Below, piece after piece: positions 23,408-31,342 of a DNA stretch of 37,358 nucleotides; positions within the stretch are counted from its first letter, which is position 1, and the number at the start of each line of letters is the position of its first letter. The notes beneath the pieces were generated by a model that worked only from the letters and a program-made list of their open reading frames with translations, searched no databases and had not been told where the DNA came from. The position numbers and the translations under genes were made by a program. The DNA comes from a virus: IMG/VR virus record IMGVR_UViG_3300044729_002084, positions 1 through 37,358 of that record; one strand, given 5' to 3'.

Positions 23408-25941
23408 CCGAAGAAGTCCTCAAGTGTACTTTGCTTCTCAATATTCCAATTCATACAATCTAAAACAACTTTAATTGGTTCAACAAAAGCTTTCTCGAAT
23501 TGCATATCATAATCGATATACTTTTGTAAGTCAAACTCTTTGGGTAGAGTTACTGGAAAAGATATAACTGTTTCTTTGAATGGATTTGGTGTTTTCAAGT
23601 AAGAGAACTTGATTTTTTCTCCATCGTTGATGAGTGGATATTTTTTATCCAATCCTTTTTGTTTGAGAGCATTATTATATATGATTGCTCCCTTAACGTG
23701 AATCGGTGTTCCTTTGGTATATAAAGTAACAGAGTCGGAATATTTCTTGATGCCACGAATACCACGAGGGAACGAAATTTCTTCAGGCGAAAATTGCTTG
23801 AATTCTTCTTTGAAGTTGGCAACAAACTTCTGAACATCTTCTTCTGTACCATTCATCATCAACTTAATTGTTTCTTCCATCTTCTCACGAATAGGTGCTG
23901 GTGTTGATGATTTCACCATTTCAAGACCCATCACTTTCAAGTCAGGTTCAGCATATTGCACACCTTCGTTGTTGTATACATTCATGATGTATCGTTTCTT
24001 TGCAGTCCAGATTGCTTTGTCAGCCAAAGCTTCTCTTTTCATTTGCATCTTTTGGTCGTATGCGTGAACATAATCAGCAAGTTCCTGATAACTTTTGTCG
24101 ATATAAGGTTGAATCTTATCCTCACAGACCTTGTCCATGAAGGCGATAACTTTATCAGGTGACTGTAGTGGTTGAAAGACTTTGCCCACAAGTGAACCAA
24201 GCTTGAGATAAATCGAATCTGTATCTGACGCAATAACATAATCGACTCCTTCCGTTTTTATTAGTTTGTTCATATATTCGTTGAGTTTGTTTTCAATCCA
24301 ACGAATAGAAAGCTGACCTGCTGATGTAACTGCAAGAGCAATACGCAGATCATAGAAACGAAAATATTCATTACCCATTGCACCGTATGCAGAATTCAAA
24401 CATACTTTTTTAGCAAGTTGTAGATTGTTAAATCTTGCTATTCGTTTTTGTATTTCGAAATGTTTAGATTTGTTCTTCTCATTTTCAAGTTCTTGTTTTG
24501 CTTCAAGTGATTTCTTTTTATATTTCTTACGATCTTCATACATCTCAGCCATAAGCTTAGGAAGAAAACCTTGTTTGTCTGTCCTGAAGAATTGGCCGTT
24601 TGGAGTCAGAGTTACATTGTTTAATCCTGTTGTGTCGATTTCTTTCTTCAATAACTTATCTACAGAAACACGGCTGTTGATAATTCTCGACATTTCATCT
24701 GTGTAATCATCAGCATCAACAAGCATCTCTGGTGATAGATTGTACTGCATGATCAAATGTGGATATAGACTGTTCAAGTCAAACGATGCAACCCAATCAT
24801 GTTTACCCACTTGAGGTTCTTTGACATAAGCACCTTCAAATGCTTCTGATTTGCTTTTCTTTTCTGTTGGTGGAACAATTATGTTATCTCGGCGTAGAAA
24901 GTTATAGATGATAGTATCCCACATGCGAACTTGTGTGAAAACATCATCATAGTTTGTTTTACTGTCATACGCCAAAGTCAATGCAAGTTCAATCAACTTT
25001 AGTTTATCTTCTAGTTCTTCAATCAGAGAAACATCACCGATATTATACTCAATGAACTTTTGATAGTTTAGTTTATAGAGTTGGTGTAGGTTTTCATATT
25101 CAGAATAATCAACCTTGCGTTTATCCAATTCAACATGAGTAATATTATCTAGGCGATATGATTCTTGTGATGCACCACCAGGAGCATACTTACGATACAG
25201 TTCAATATAATCAAGCATAGGCAAACCAACAAACTCATAAACTGTATGAGCTTTTGCCATCAGAATTGCTGTTCTCTCTGAGACATAATTCCAAGGAGAA
25301 AGTGACTTTGCATCTTGCTCAGAAAGAATTCTATTGAATCGATTTACGAGGTATGGGAAGTCAAAGAACTTAATGTTCCAACCAGTTACAATATCGGGAT
25401 AGTTTTTTGTCCAGAACTCAAGAAACTTTTTACTTAATGTGTATTCATCACGACATTTGAAGTACGTAACATTCTCATCATTATTTTCAAAATCACCGCA
25501 ACCCCACACATAAGTCTTACCACCAAGGTACTTTACAGCAATAGCAGTAATTGGCTCTGATGCTTCATATGGGTCAGGGAATCCATTCTCAGAACCAACT
25601 TCAATGTCAATGATTGCAATTTGCAGATATGATTGATCCCAATCAACTTCATTGGGATGTTGCTCAGAGATATAATTGTATTCGAAACGAGTATTACCAT
25701 AAATCTTCTTATTAGTAACACCTTCGTTTTGTTTTAGGTAGTCTCTTGCTTCACGAATTGAATTGAATTTGAATTCATGTAAGTATTCTCCATTCAGTGT
25801 TTTGAATGGAGTTTCTTTTCTAACCATCTCATATAGAGTAGGTTGATATTGAAGCTTTTCTTTGATTCGTTTACCATTTTCTATCCCACGATAGAGAATG
25901 TTGTTACCGAAACATTGAACATTGGTATAGAATGTAGTCAT
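23404..25941 (-). CDS. 43: DNA polymerase, family B (gp43)
   Basis: 845 residues in one uninterrupted frame (T4 gp43 is 898). 3'-5' exonuclease: Exo I DIE at 112-114, Exo II in TGWNIKFFDFPYL, Exo III near YNIGDVSLIEEL. Polymerase: motif A SFDLNSLYPHL, motif B KKVCLNSAYGAMGN, motif C ASDTDSIYLKLG. The C-terminus MNWNIEKQSTLEDFFG is the clamp-binding peptide type. No intron, split or intein. Start overlaps the upstream stop (TGATG). Confidence 0.97.
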   Translation of the reverse strand: MTTFYTNVQCFGNNILYRGIENGKRIKEKLQYQPTLYEMVRKETPFKTLNGEYLHEFKFNSIREARDYLKQNEGVTNKKIYGNTRFEYNYISEQHPNEVDWDQSYLQIAIIDIEVGSENGFPDPYEASEPITAIAVKYLGGKTYVWGCGDFENNDENVTYFKCRDEYTLSKKFLEFWTKNYPDIVTGWNIKFFDFPYLVNRFNRILSEQDAKSLSPWNYVSERTAILMAKAHTVYEFVGLPMLDYIELYRKYAPGGASQESYRLDNITHVELDKRKVDYSEYENLHQLYKLNYQKFIEYNIGDVSLIEELEDKLKLIELALTLAYDSKTNYDDVFTQVRMWDTIIYNFLRRDNIIVPPTEKKSKSEAFEGAYVKEPQVGKHDWVASFDLNSLYPHLIMQYNLSPEMLVDADDYTDEMSRIINSRVSVDKLLKKEIDTTGLNNVTLTPNGQFFRTDKQGFLPKLMAEMYEDRKKYKKKSLEAKQELENEKNKSKHFEIQKRIARFNNLQLAKKVCLNSAYGAMGNEYFRFYDLRIALAVTSAGQLSIRWIENKLNEYMNKLIKTEGVDYVIASDTDSIYLKLGSLVGKVFQPLQSPDKVIAFMDKVCEDKIQPYIDKSYQELADYVHAYDQKMQMKREALADKAIWTAKKRYIMNVYNNEGVQYAEPDLKVMGLEMVKSSTPAPIREKMEETIKLMMNGTEEDVQKFVANFKEEFKQFSPEEISFPRGIRGIKKYSDSVTLYTKGTPIHVKGAIIYNNALKQKGLDKKYPLINDGEKIKFSYLKTPNPFKETVISFPVTLPKEFDLQKYIDYDMQFEKAFVEPIKVVLDCMNWNIEKQSTLEDFFG

Positions 25942-26252
25942 CAGCCAGTGATAAGTTGTTTGGTAGGAGGAAGGACAATTCCTGACCCAAAGATTTGATT
26001 ATAGTTGTTTAAGTATTCTTGTGCTGGCGTATATTCATAGACCACATGTTTTCTAGCAACAATAACTTCGTTATCTTTTTCTTGTTCAGAATGAATAGGC
26101 CATGGAGCAAAGCCAATGTTTGGTTGTCCATTTTGTCCAGGCATTACGGCGATACGAACAGGATTAGTCAGCCTGTATCCTAGTTCTCCAGACTCAATTT
26201 CTGCTAGAATTTCTTCTCCAGTTACCAGTTTTACGACTTTAATGTTTTCCAT
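25941..26252 (-). CDS. Conserved small beta-rich protein upstream of polymerase
   Basis: 103 residues. MENIKVVKLVTGEEILAEIE, then YRLTNPVRIAVMP and IGFAPWPIHS, gives a beta-barrel-like pattern (Sm/SH3-like guess) seen from memory in a conserved gene of T4-like cyanophages and pelagiphages. AAAGGA 7 nt before ATG. First gene of the polymerase-UvsX-gp41 operon, directly behind a sigma70-like promoter. Function unknown. Confidence 0.7.
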   Translation of the reverse strand: MENIKVVKLVTGEEILAEIESGELGYRLTNPVRIAVMPGQNGQPNIGFAPWPIHSEQEKDNEVIVARKHVVYEYTPAQEYLNNYNQIFGSGIVLPPTKQLITG

Positions 26253-26281
26253 GAATTTTCCTTTCAGATCAAATGTATATC

Positions 26282-26310
26282 ATTCTAACACGTTTTTCGA
26301 CATTAATCAA
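26282..26310 (-). promoter_or_regulatory. Sigma70-like promoter of the replication operon
   Basis: TTGATT (26305-26310), 17-bp spacer, TAGAAT (26282-26287) on the minus strand, about 30 nt before the first gene of the operon. Weaker match than the other promoters of this type in the window. Confidence 0.5.
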
Positions 26311-26322
26311 GAGGCTATGTGG

Positions 26323-26330
26323 CATAAATA
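26323..26330 (+). promoter_or_regulatory. Late-promoter-like CATAAATA (plus strand)
   Basis: One mismatch to TATAAATA, 31 nt before the ATG of the first plus-strand gene, in the divergent intergenic region of 108 bp. No better plus-strand promoter is seen there. Confidence 0.4.
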
Positions 26331-26360
26331 GTAAGTGTCCACTAAATTTTAAGGGTGAAA

Positions 26361-26594
26361 ATGTACTGGAACCCACAACCCGCATATACTTTTCCATATA
26401 CGATAAATGATTCGATGGATAAGTATACAACTTTCTTATGTGAATTTGTTGATTTAAAGAGAAATGGATATCATCATTTCACCAAAGCATATGACTCTCT
26501 TACTTATGGGTTTTGGGCGCCGTGGTTGAAACAATCCGACCAAACAGTTAACAATTTCGCCGATCATCTAAAATTGATTTTGAAGTTAAAATAA
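26361..26594 (+). CDS. Small hypothetical protein (77 aa)
   Basis: ATG 26361 has AAGGG six bases upstream and is preferred to the GTG at 26355. The product MYWNPQPAYTFPYTINDSMD is rich in Tyr, Trp and Phe, and soluble. No family recognised. It starts the only plus-strand block, away from the polymerase operon, behind a late-type element, so it may be a late gene. Confidence 0.6.
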   Translation: MYWNPQPAYTFPYTINDSMDKYTTFLCEFVDLKRNGYHHFTKAYDSLTYGFWAPWLKQSDQTVNNFADHLKLILKLK

Positions 26595-26638
26595 TACATT
26601 AGTTTTCTTCGTTATGCAACATTTAAACTGCGGAGAAA

Positions 26639-27427
26639 ATGGATCCATTAACACTATTTGCTTTAGCTAATGGTGCAGTACAAGCGGTCAAAAAAGGTTG
26701 TGAACTATATAAGGAAATAGCAGGTGCAGCAGGAGATGTTAAGGGTGTTCTCAATGATCTTGAAGAACAGTTTAACTTACGTCACAAAAATAACCCTCCT
26801 ACTACTGCTGAACGCAACCAGTATGTTGCGGAAAAAAATAGAGTAATTGAATTAAGCAAGCAACAACCAAACGATATCTACACTCAAATCGGTGAAGAAC
26901 TTGGCGTATATTTTGAAAACTACGCCAAGTGTACCGCTATCTTTGAAGAAGAAGAAAAACATGCTCAAGAAGTTTACACTGGAGAAACTAGTCTAGGTAA
27001 ACGAGCATTACAGCGTGTGCTTATGCAGAGCAGGCTGACTGCCATGGAAGCCGAACTTCGTGAACTCATGGTTTACAATTGTCCGCCAGAGCTAGGGGAT
27101 TTGTACACCCGTGTACATGCCATGATGGAGAAGATGAAGAAAGAGCAATCTGTTGCTTGGGCTAAGAAACGAGTACAGGATAAGATTGCTGCTACAAAGA
27201 AACGAAAAAGATTAAACCGTATCAGATGTGAAGCATGGAAGTATGGTATAGCTTTTGTAATTATCATATACTTAACTTGGTTGGTATGGGCTGTTGTTCA
27301 AATACGAATACAAGAACAACCAGAGCTTGGTCGCTGCCTGATCCCAAAAGGAACCTGGCCCTATGAGTACTATAACAATTTGAAATGGGTAGATTGTGAA
27401 ATTAAACTCAAGGGAGAAATTAAATGA
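26639..27427 (+). CDS. Late-type membrane protein with helical N-terminal domain
   Basis: 262 residues. Residues 1-195 are helical and charged; the opening LTLFALANGAVQAVKKGCEL is shared, from memory, with virion-associated proteins of marine T4-like phages. A basic patch (KKRKRLNRIR, 187-196) precedes one membrane span at about 203-222. The last 35 residues contain two Cys (GRCLIP, VDCEIK) that would be periplasmic. GGAG 4 nt before ATG. Followed by an exported protein in ATGA overlap, so the pair may act at the envelope. Confidence 0.7.
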   Translation: MDPLTLFALANGAVQAVKKGCELYKEIAGAAGDVKGVLNDLEEQFNLRHKNNPPTTAERNQYVAEKNRVIELSKQQPNDIYTQIGEELGVYFENYAKCTAIFEEEEKHAQEVYTGETSLGKRALQRVLMQSRLTAMEAELRELMVYNCPPELGDLYTRVHAMMEKMKKEQSVAWAKKRVQDKIAATKKRKRLNRIRCEAWKYGIAFVIIIYLTWLVWAVVQIRIQEQPELGRCLIPKGTWPYEYYNNLKWVDCEIKLKGEIK

Positions 27428-27714
27428 AAAAGATTTTACTTGTTGTACTGATGGCCTTCTCTACTTTTTCATACGCAGAAGAAAGACAAAAGCCAGTTGC
27501 TTGTTATCAGTTAAATGAGATGTTAGATAACTTGAAAACAAATTATGGTGAAAAGCTTGATTTTGTTGTTGAAAATCATATGTATAGAGAATTTGTAACC
27601 AAGATTGCTGTTTATAGAAATGAACATACAGGTTCATGGACTATAATTGAATTTGGTGAAAATTTTGAAGGTGAAGGTTGTATTTTGGGTTCAGGAAAAC
27701 AAACTGCTCTGTAA
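27424..27714 (+). CDS. Exported small protein with signal peptide
   Basis: 96 residues. MKKILLVVLMAFSTFSYA|EE is a typical Sec signal peptide. The mature part has two Cys (VACYQL, EGCILGSG) that could form a disulfide. The ending GEGCILGSGKQTAL recalls small periplasmic proteins found in aquatic T4-like phages (from memory). Starts in ATGA overlap with the membrane protein. Stop lies 2 nt from the 3' end of the convergent tRNA array. Role in the periplasm unknown. Confidence 0.75.
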   Translation: MKKILLVVLMAFSTFSYAEERQKPVACYQLNEMLDNLKTNYGEKLDFVVENHMYREFVTKIAVYRNEHTGSWTIIEFGENFEGEGCILGSGKQTAL

Positions 27715-27715
27715 C

Positions 27716-27789
27716 TGGTTGCGGGCCCAAGAGTCGAACAAGGAACTGAGGATTATGAGTCCTCTGTGATACCATTTCACCAACCCGCC
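27716..27789 (-). tRNA. tRNA with anticodon CAT (Met-type), degenerate
   Basis: Anticodon loop CTCATAA on a perfect GAGGA/TCCTC stem, CCA encoded. Position 1:72 is a G-A mismatch, as initiator tRNAs lack a 1:72 pair, but the T stem has two T-T mismatches. It may be an initiator-like, Ile2-type or decaying tRNA. Last gene of the array. Confidence 0.7.
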
Positions 27790-27799
27790 ATTTATTTAG

Positions 27800-27884
27800 T
27801 GGTGCGAGTAGACGGACTTGAACCGTCACGCCTTGCGGCGGCAGATTTTAAGTCTGCTGTGTATACCGATTTCACCATACTCGC
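27800..27884 (-). tRNA. tRNA-Leu (TAA)
   Basis: Acceptor GCGAGTA/TACTCGC, loop CTTAAAA, long class II variable arm, encoded CCA. Confidence 0.95.
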
Positions 27885-27886
27885 AT

Positions 27887-27969
27887 TGGTGCCCCAAGAG
27901 AGACTCGAACTCTCACGCCGAAGCACTGGCTTCTAAGACCAGCGTGTCTACCAATTCCACCATCGGGGC
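27887..27969 (-). tRNA. tRNA-Leu (TAG)
   Basis: Acceptor GCCCCGA pairs with the 3' strand, loop CTTAGAA, long variable arm, encoded CCA. 2 nt from the next tRNA. Confidence 0.95.
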
Positions 27970-27981
27970 ATAAATATTTTC

Positions 27982-28161
27982 ATGGATAACACTTATTACG
28001 TTAGAACATTTTATCGTCATGCGTTGCCCATAGGTACTACAGAAAATAAAAATTTCACTCCTATGTATAATGATATCACTAAAGAGTACCTTGAGTTTGT
28101 TCCTATAGATTGGACAAGCCAAGGTGATTTATTTGGTGCACCCTCTAGGAATCGAACCTAG
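27982..28161 (+). CDS. Possible small plus-strand protein (59 aa)
   Basis: An uninterrupted frame MDNTYYVRTFYRHALP... ending GAPSRNRT, in the only long gap among the tRNAs (27970-28133). The aromatic-rich composition looks protein-like. Its last nine codons and stop run antisense through the tRNA-Phe gene. No Shine-Dalgarno; a CATAAATA lies only 6 nt before the ATG. Could be an undisrupted spacer. Confidence 0.35.
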   Translation: MDNTYYVRTFYRHALPIGTTENKNFTPMYNDITKEYLEFVPIDWTSQGDLFGAPSRNRT

Positions 28162-28209
28162 TTCATCGGTTCTTCAAACCGTTGCTATGACCACATCAGC
28201 TAAAGGTGC
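28134..28209 (-). tRNA. tRNA-Phe (GAA)
   Basis: Acceptor GCACCTT/AGGGTGC, loop TTGAAGA with anticodon GAA, T arm CTAGG-TTCGATT-CCTAG, encoded CCA. One mismatch at 27:43. Confidence 0.88.
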
Positions 28210-28210
28210 T

Positions 28211-28285
28211 TGGTGCATCGTGATGGATTCGAACCACCGACAACCTGCTTGTAAGGCAGGGATTCTACCACTGAACTAACGATGC
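28211..28285 (-). tRNA. tRNA-Val (TAC)
   Basis: Acceptor GCATCGT, perfect stem CCTGC/GCAGG around loop CTTACAA, encoded CCA; one base from tRNA-Phe. Confidence 0.95.
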
Positions 28286-28291
28286 ATTACT

Positions 28292-28367
28292 TGGGGTAAC
28301 CTATGAGGATCGAACTCATACTTTCTCGGTCACAGCGAGAAGTGCAGACCACTACACTAAGGTTACC
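28292..28367 (-). tRNA. tRNA-His (GTG)
   Basis: Loop CTGTGAC on TCTCG/CGAGA. The encoded G at -1 (28367) can pair with C73, the identity pair of tRNA-His. CCA encoded. Confidence 0.95.
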
Positions 28368-28374
28368 ATTGAAA

Positions 28375-28845
28375 CTATACTGCTAAAACTTGTTTCAACC
28401 TATCTGCTGCATAAGAAGCCGCAAATGCTCTTGGTTTAACCATAGGTATCACATTACATGTACCACGAATATAACCAACTGCTTGTTGAATGACACAAGA
28501 TGATCCATGCATTTCATTTGGGTTAATATCTAAGTGTACTTCAACATAACGATCTTCTAAAACTTCAGCAAGATTTTGAAACAGTTCTGATACTTTATAT
28601 ACTTCGTTCATCAATCGCATAGAAGGACGATCCTTACGTTGGTCGTAATCTCTTTCTCTTGTGACTTCACCGAAGATTTTACATCCATGACGACCATCTA
28701 TGTGTACAACAATTGCTGTTGTGTAATCTGCATACCAAACACCATCCATATTAAATCTTTCGGAATCAGCACCAAGATAAATTTTAGTTTCAGGTGATTG
28801 TGCTAGAATGTAGTTTTTTACTTCCTCAAGATTTAATTTTTTCAT
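28375..28845 (-). CDS. RNase H-like protein of the YkuK (DUF458) type
   Basis: 156 residues. IYLGADSER near residue 22 gives the first strand with the catalytic-type Asp. TTAIVVHIDGRHGCKIFGE is the following hairpin, and VEVHLDINPNE supplies the next acidic positions, as in the RNase H-fold YkuK family. AAAAGGAG before ATG is a strong Shine-Dalgarno. Inserted among tRNAs (His downstream, Trp upstream). A role in RNA turnover or tRNA processing is possible but unproven. Confidence 0.78.
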   Translation of the reverse strand: MKKLNLEEVKNYILAQSPETKIYLGADSERFNMDGVWYADYTTAIVVHIDGRHGCKIFGEVTRERDYDQRKDRPSMRLMNEVYKVSELFQNLAEVLEDRYVEVHLDINPNEMHGSSCVIQQAVGYIRGTCNVIPMVKPRAFAASYAADRLKQVLAV

Positions 28846-28864
28846 TTTTTCTCCTTTTAGTTGT

Positions 28865-28938
28865 TGGCCCCGGAGGAGAGAATCGAACTCCCACTAACGG
28901 TTTTGGAGACCGCCGCACTGCCATTATACTACTCCGGG
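28865..28938 (-). tRNA. tRNA-Trp (CCA)
   Basis: Acceptor CCCGGAG/CTCCGGG, G73, loop CTCCAAA, encoded CCA. Its first seven bases are also the final codons of the 73-aa gene upstream. Confidence 0.95.
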
Positions 28939-29150
28939 TTATTTTTAGAAATGTCGATTTCATTAGTAATGTAATCACCACACTCATCACTAACTCTATT
29001 CATTTCTTTCAATGCATCAAGCACACAATCTTCTGTACTCAAAACATCTTGATAATTGTTTTTCTTAAAAATTTTATCCCAATTACTATCAAATGTTTTT
29101 TGATCTACACTAAAAGGTCTGGGATTGCTTCCTTTACCTCCGTCTGACAT
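28929..29150 (-). CDS. Small conserved phage protein, MSDGGKGS type (73 aa)
   Basis: Starts at ATG 29150 with AGGAG six bases upstream; the longer frame to 29198 would read through tRNA-Ile sequence. The opening MSDGGKGSNPRPFSVDQKTF...NWDKIF is a small family that recurs, from memory, in many T4-like and other phages. The last codons and TAG stop (28929-28938) lie inside the acceptor stem of tRNA-Trp, so mRNA and tRNA cannot both mature from the same transcript copy. Function unknown. Confidence 0.8.
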   Translation of the reverse strand: MSDGGKGSNPRPFSVDQKTFDSNWDKIFKKNNYQDVLSTEDCVLDALKEMNRVSDECGDYITNEIDISKNNPE

Positions 29151-29167
29151 ATCTACTCCTGTTATAT

Positions 29168-29244
29168 TGGTCCTCACTCTTGGAATCGAACCAAGCACCC
29201 CCGCCTTATCAAGACGATGCTCTAACCTACTGAGCTAAGTGAGG
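29168..29244 (-). tRNA. tRNA-Ile (GAT)
   Basis: Acceptor CCTCACT/AGTGAGG, A73, loop TTGATAA, encoded CCA. D arm TAGCTCAGTAGGTTAGAGC is canonical. Confidence 0.93.
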
Positions 29245-29251
29245 ATAAAAC

Positions 29252-29327
29252 TGGCCGGTCCTGAAGGAATCGAACCTCCACTTGATGGTCCGTAGCCATC
29301 CGTAATCATCCATTTTACTAAGGACCG
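29252..29327 (-). tRNA. tRNA-Arg (ACG)
   Basis: Acceptor CGGTCCT/AGGACCG, G73, loop CTACGGA on GATGG/CCATC, encoded CCA. ACG needs TadA editing to inosine to read CGC and CGA. Confidence 0.95.
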
Positions 29328-29329
29328 TT

Positions 29330-29404
29330 TGGTGGTAATGGAGAGACTCGAACTCCCAACACACACCGTATGAAGGTGCTGCACTACCATTGTGCTACAT
29401 TACC
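29330..29404 (-). tRNA. tRNA-Met (CAT)
   Basis: Acceptor GGTAATG/CATTACC fully paired including 1:72, so elongator type. Loop TTCATAC on GCACC/GGTGT, encoded CCA. Confidence 0.92.
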
Positions 29405-29418
29405 TAAACCTTAAACTA

Positions 29419-30012
29419 TTATTCTGAATATGGAGAATAATGTAAGTATGTTGACAACAAATATTTCTCTCCTGAAATTGGTTTTTCTCCAATATGAGGA
29501 AACATCCAATTAGAAGGAAATATGACTAACTTACCTTTCTCTGGTTTTATTGAAACATCTAAACTTGGAAATGTTGTATGTCCACCTTCTTCTATATCAT
29601 TCAAATATACAAACATCGATAAAAATCTTGATCCAGCTTCCTGTGTATAAGCATCAATATGTAAAGGAAATTCATCTTCTCCGTTAAGAAGATATTTCTT
29701 AACTCTCAACTTTTCATTAAGTGGATTAGGTGGAAATGTTTTTTCTAACCCAAGTTCATTTACATACTTGTATGCTTGTGCATTAATATCTCTAGCAACT
29801 TCATTGGTTATTTTTTCGTTTGGTTTCCAATATGGTGTATTGTAGAAAAAATCCGTATATACAATTTGATTAAATGTTGGTTGCCATCTTCGATTGTTAC
29901 CTTCAAATCGTTGTGCGGCTCCCACATTTGTATCATAAAAATCAATAAAGTAATCACACATCTCATTAGAAAGAGTGTTGGGAACTTCTTTAATAAAGTT
30001 TTTTAAATTCAT
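29419..30012 (-). CDS. 2OG-Fe(II) oxygenase (prolyl 4-hydroxylase-like)
   Basis: 197 residues forming one cupin-type domain. His118-x-Asp120 (PLHIDAY) and His173 (FPHIG) are the iron ligands. Lys183 follows at the position that binds 2-oxoglutarate. FLSMFVYLND and GGHTTFP are the conserved core strands. Hydroxylates a protein or small molecule using O2 and 2-oxoglutarate; the substrate is unknown. Such genes are frequent in aquatic T4-like phages. Lies between tRNA-Met and tRNA-Pro without a clear Shine-Dalgarno. Confidence 0.88.
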   Translation of the reverse strand: MNLKNFIKEVPNTLSNEMCDYFIDFYDTNVGAAQRFEGNNRRWQPTFNQIVYTDFFYNTPYWKPNEKITNEVARDINAQAYKYVNELGLEKTFPPNPLNEKLRVKKYLLNGEDEFPLHIDAYTQEAGSRFLSMFVYLNDIEEGGHTTFPSLDVSIKPEKGKLVIFPSNWMFPHIGEKPISGEKYLLSTYLHYSPYSE

Positions 30013-30026
30013 AATCAGTTATATGA

Positions 30027-30103
30027 TGGTCTGAGTGGAGAGGATCGAACTCCCGACCTCCTGCTCCCAAAGCAGGCATTCTACCAGGCTGAACTACACT
30101 CAG
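30027..30103 (-). tRNA. tRNA-Pro (TGG)
   Basis: Acceptor CTGAGTG/CACTCAG, A73, loop TTTGGGA on CCTGC/GCAGG, encoded CCA. Confidence 0.95.
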
Positions 30104-30105
30104 AA

Positions 30106-31047
30106 TTATATTACAATACTTGCAAATTGATTTTTGATTAATTCAACATATTGATCTTTTATTTCTTCACCTTGATCTTTGTATAAGTCACATGCACAAT
30201 ACGCACAATTTTTTCCAGTCACAAGATAGTTCATTACTATGTTTTTATAGACCTGATTTATTGTGTTGTATTTAAACAATTCACTTACATCAATATTATT
30301 TAATCGTAAAAGTTCAACGGCATTAAACACAAAAGATCGATCATCAATGTGCTGCAAATTATTTACATTTAAAAACTTAAAATATTTTCCAGAATCTTTT
30401 TTCGCAAGGCTATACAACACAGAATATACTGTTCCTATTTTGTGAGAAAGTGTATTTGAAACAAACAAGTCTGCAACATCACTTACTGTTCCTTTATCAC
30501 TTATGTCCTTAATAGCAGCTTTATCCCAAAGAAAATTCCAATCATTAACTATCATGTAATCCAAAAGTTCTCTTAGTTTTTTTGGATCTTCTTCATCGGT
30601 CAAATATGACTTTCTGTCACAACTATAGTTCATCAAATAGTAATACTGGTCATTCTCTTTGTCGTAGTTTATACAATCTAAAATCTCAACAGAAGATTTC
30701 TCAAATGACATCGAGTTTAATACTACAGTACCTTCTTTAACACCACAAGTTCCTATAAAGTCAGAAAAAAATGGTTGAAATCTTTCTTGAAATATTCCAG
30801 TTTTATTTTTAAAACATTTTTTTACAACATAGTATCCAGAATAGAAAACAGGATGCTTTCCAATGTTCTCATATTCTTCATCATTTACATTTAAAATGGC
30901 GTGAAAAAAATATGGTACGCCTATGCCTTTATAATAACAATTTTTACCTTTGTACACCCTAGTATCTGGAATGTATTCAAGGTCATCTTTGATGATGATT
31001 TCATTTACATCAACACCGCTTGAATTGTAAATTATAATTTTTTGCAT
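30106..31047 (-). CDS. Unknown soluble protein (313 aa) within tRNA array
   Basis: MQKIIIYNSSGVDVNEIIIKDD at the N-terminus is beta-rich, followed by a mixed domain with many Tyr, Asn and Asp. A Cys group near the C-terminus (NCAYCACDLYKDQ, about residue 284) could bind a metal. No signal peptide or membrane span, and no family recognised. The ATG lacks a good Shine-Dalgarno. Stop is 3 nt from tRNA-Pro and the start lies 14 nt after tRNA-Gly, so it looks inserted between tRNAs. Its AT-rich codons match the phage. Confidence 0.65.
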   Translation of the reverse strand: MQKIIIYNSSGVDVNEIIIKDDLEYIPDTRVYKGKNCYYKGIGVPYFFHAILNVNDEEYENIGKHPVFYSGYYVVKKCFKNKTGIFQERFQPFFSDFIGTCGVKEGTVVLNSMSFEKSSVEILDCINYDKENDQYYYLMNYSCDRKSYLTDEEDPKKLRELLDYMIVNDWNFLWDKAAIKDISDKGTVSDVADLFVSNTLSHKIGTVYSVLYSLAKKDSGKYFKFLNVNNLQHIDDRSFVFNAVELLRLNNIDVSELFKYNTINQVYKNIVMNYLVTGKNCAYCACDLYKDQGEEIKDQYVELIKNQFASIVI

Positions 31048-31060
31048 ATATCATGTTAGT

Positions 31061-31133
31061 TGGAGCGGGTAGTCGGATTCGAACCGGCTTCTTTAGCTTG
31101 GAAGGCTAAGTCCTCTCCCAGGAGAATACCCGC
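31061..31133 (-). tRNA. tRNA-Gly (TCC)
   Basis: Acceptor GCGGGTA/TACCCGC, T73, loop CTTCCAA on TTAGC/GCTAA, encoded CCA. Confidence 0.95.
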
Positions 31134-31140
31134 ATGTAAT

Positions 31141-31342
31141 CTTGTCTAGCTACTAGTCCTCACTAGCCCTAAACTGAGTTGTTACCCTGTCCAACACTAT
31201 TGACTTATGGTCGGTTGTGTTTCCTACCTACGATTTTTCTATCACCCATATAGGCGGGCTTTGAGGCTCAGATCGTATGCGCCCTGGCGTTTTGGTGAAG
31301 CCAATCACCCCCATTCTTAACGAAGTTGGGCCTCCGAGGTTC
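31141..31342 (-). ncRNA. Structured RNA A (paralogue of RNA B)
   Basis: A 200-nt spacer between tRNA-Thr and tRNA-Gly with no ORF but dense pairing. It shares a 21-nt identical block (31173-31193, plus-strand ACTGAGTTGTTACCCTGTCC+A) and CGGTTGTGT (31212-31220) with the spacer at 32757-32949. The 3' domain folds as outer helix 31145-31149/31069-type partner at 31169-31173, internal loop (GG/TAG on the RNA), then inner helix CTAGT/ACTAG with a 4-nt loop. The same architecture with different bases occurs in RNA B. The outer helix uses a G-U pair only if the minus strand is transcribed. Function unknown. Confidence 0.65.

Noticed and set aside
23404-25941. Split or intein in DNA polymerase
   Set aside because: All exonuclease and polymerase motifs are in one uninterrupted frame of normal length.
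28794-29147. Plus-strand ORF of 117 codons over tRNA-Trp (GGENRTPT)
   Set aside because: Antisense of the tRNA-Trp gene and of the 73-aa gene; no Shine-Dalgarno.
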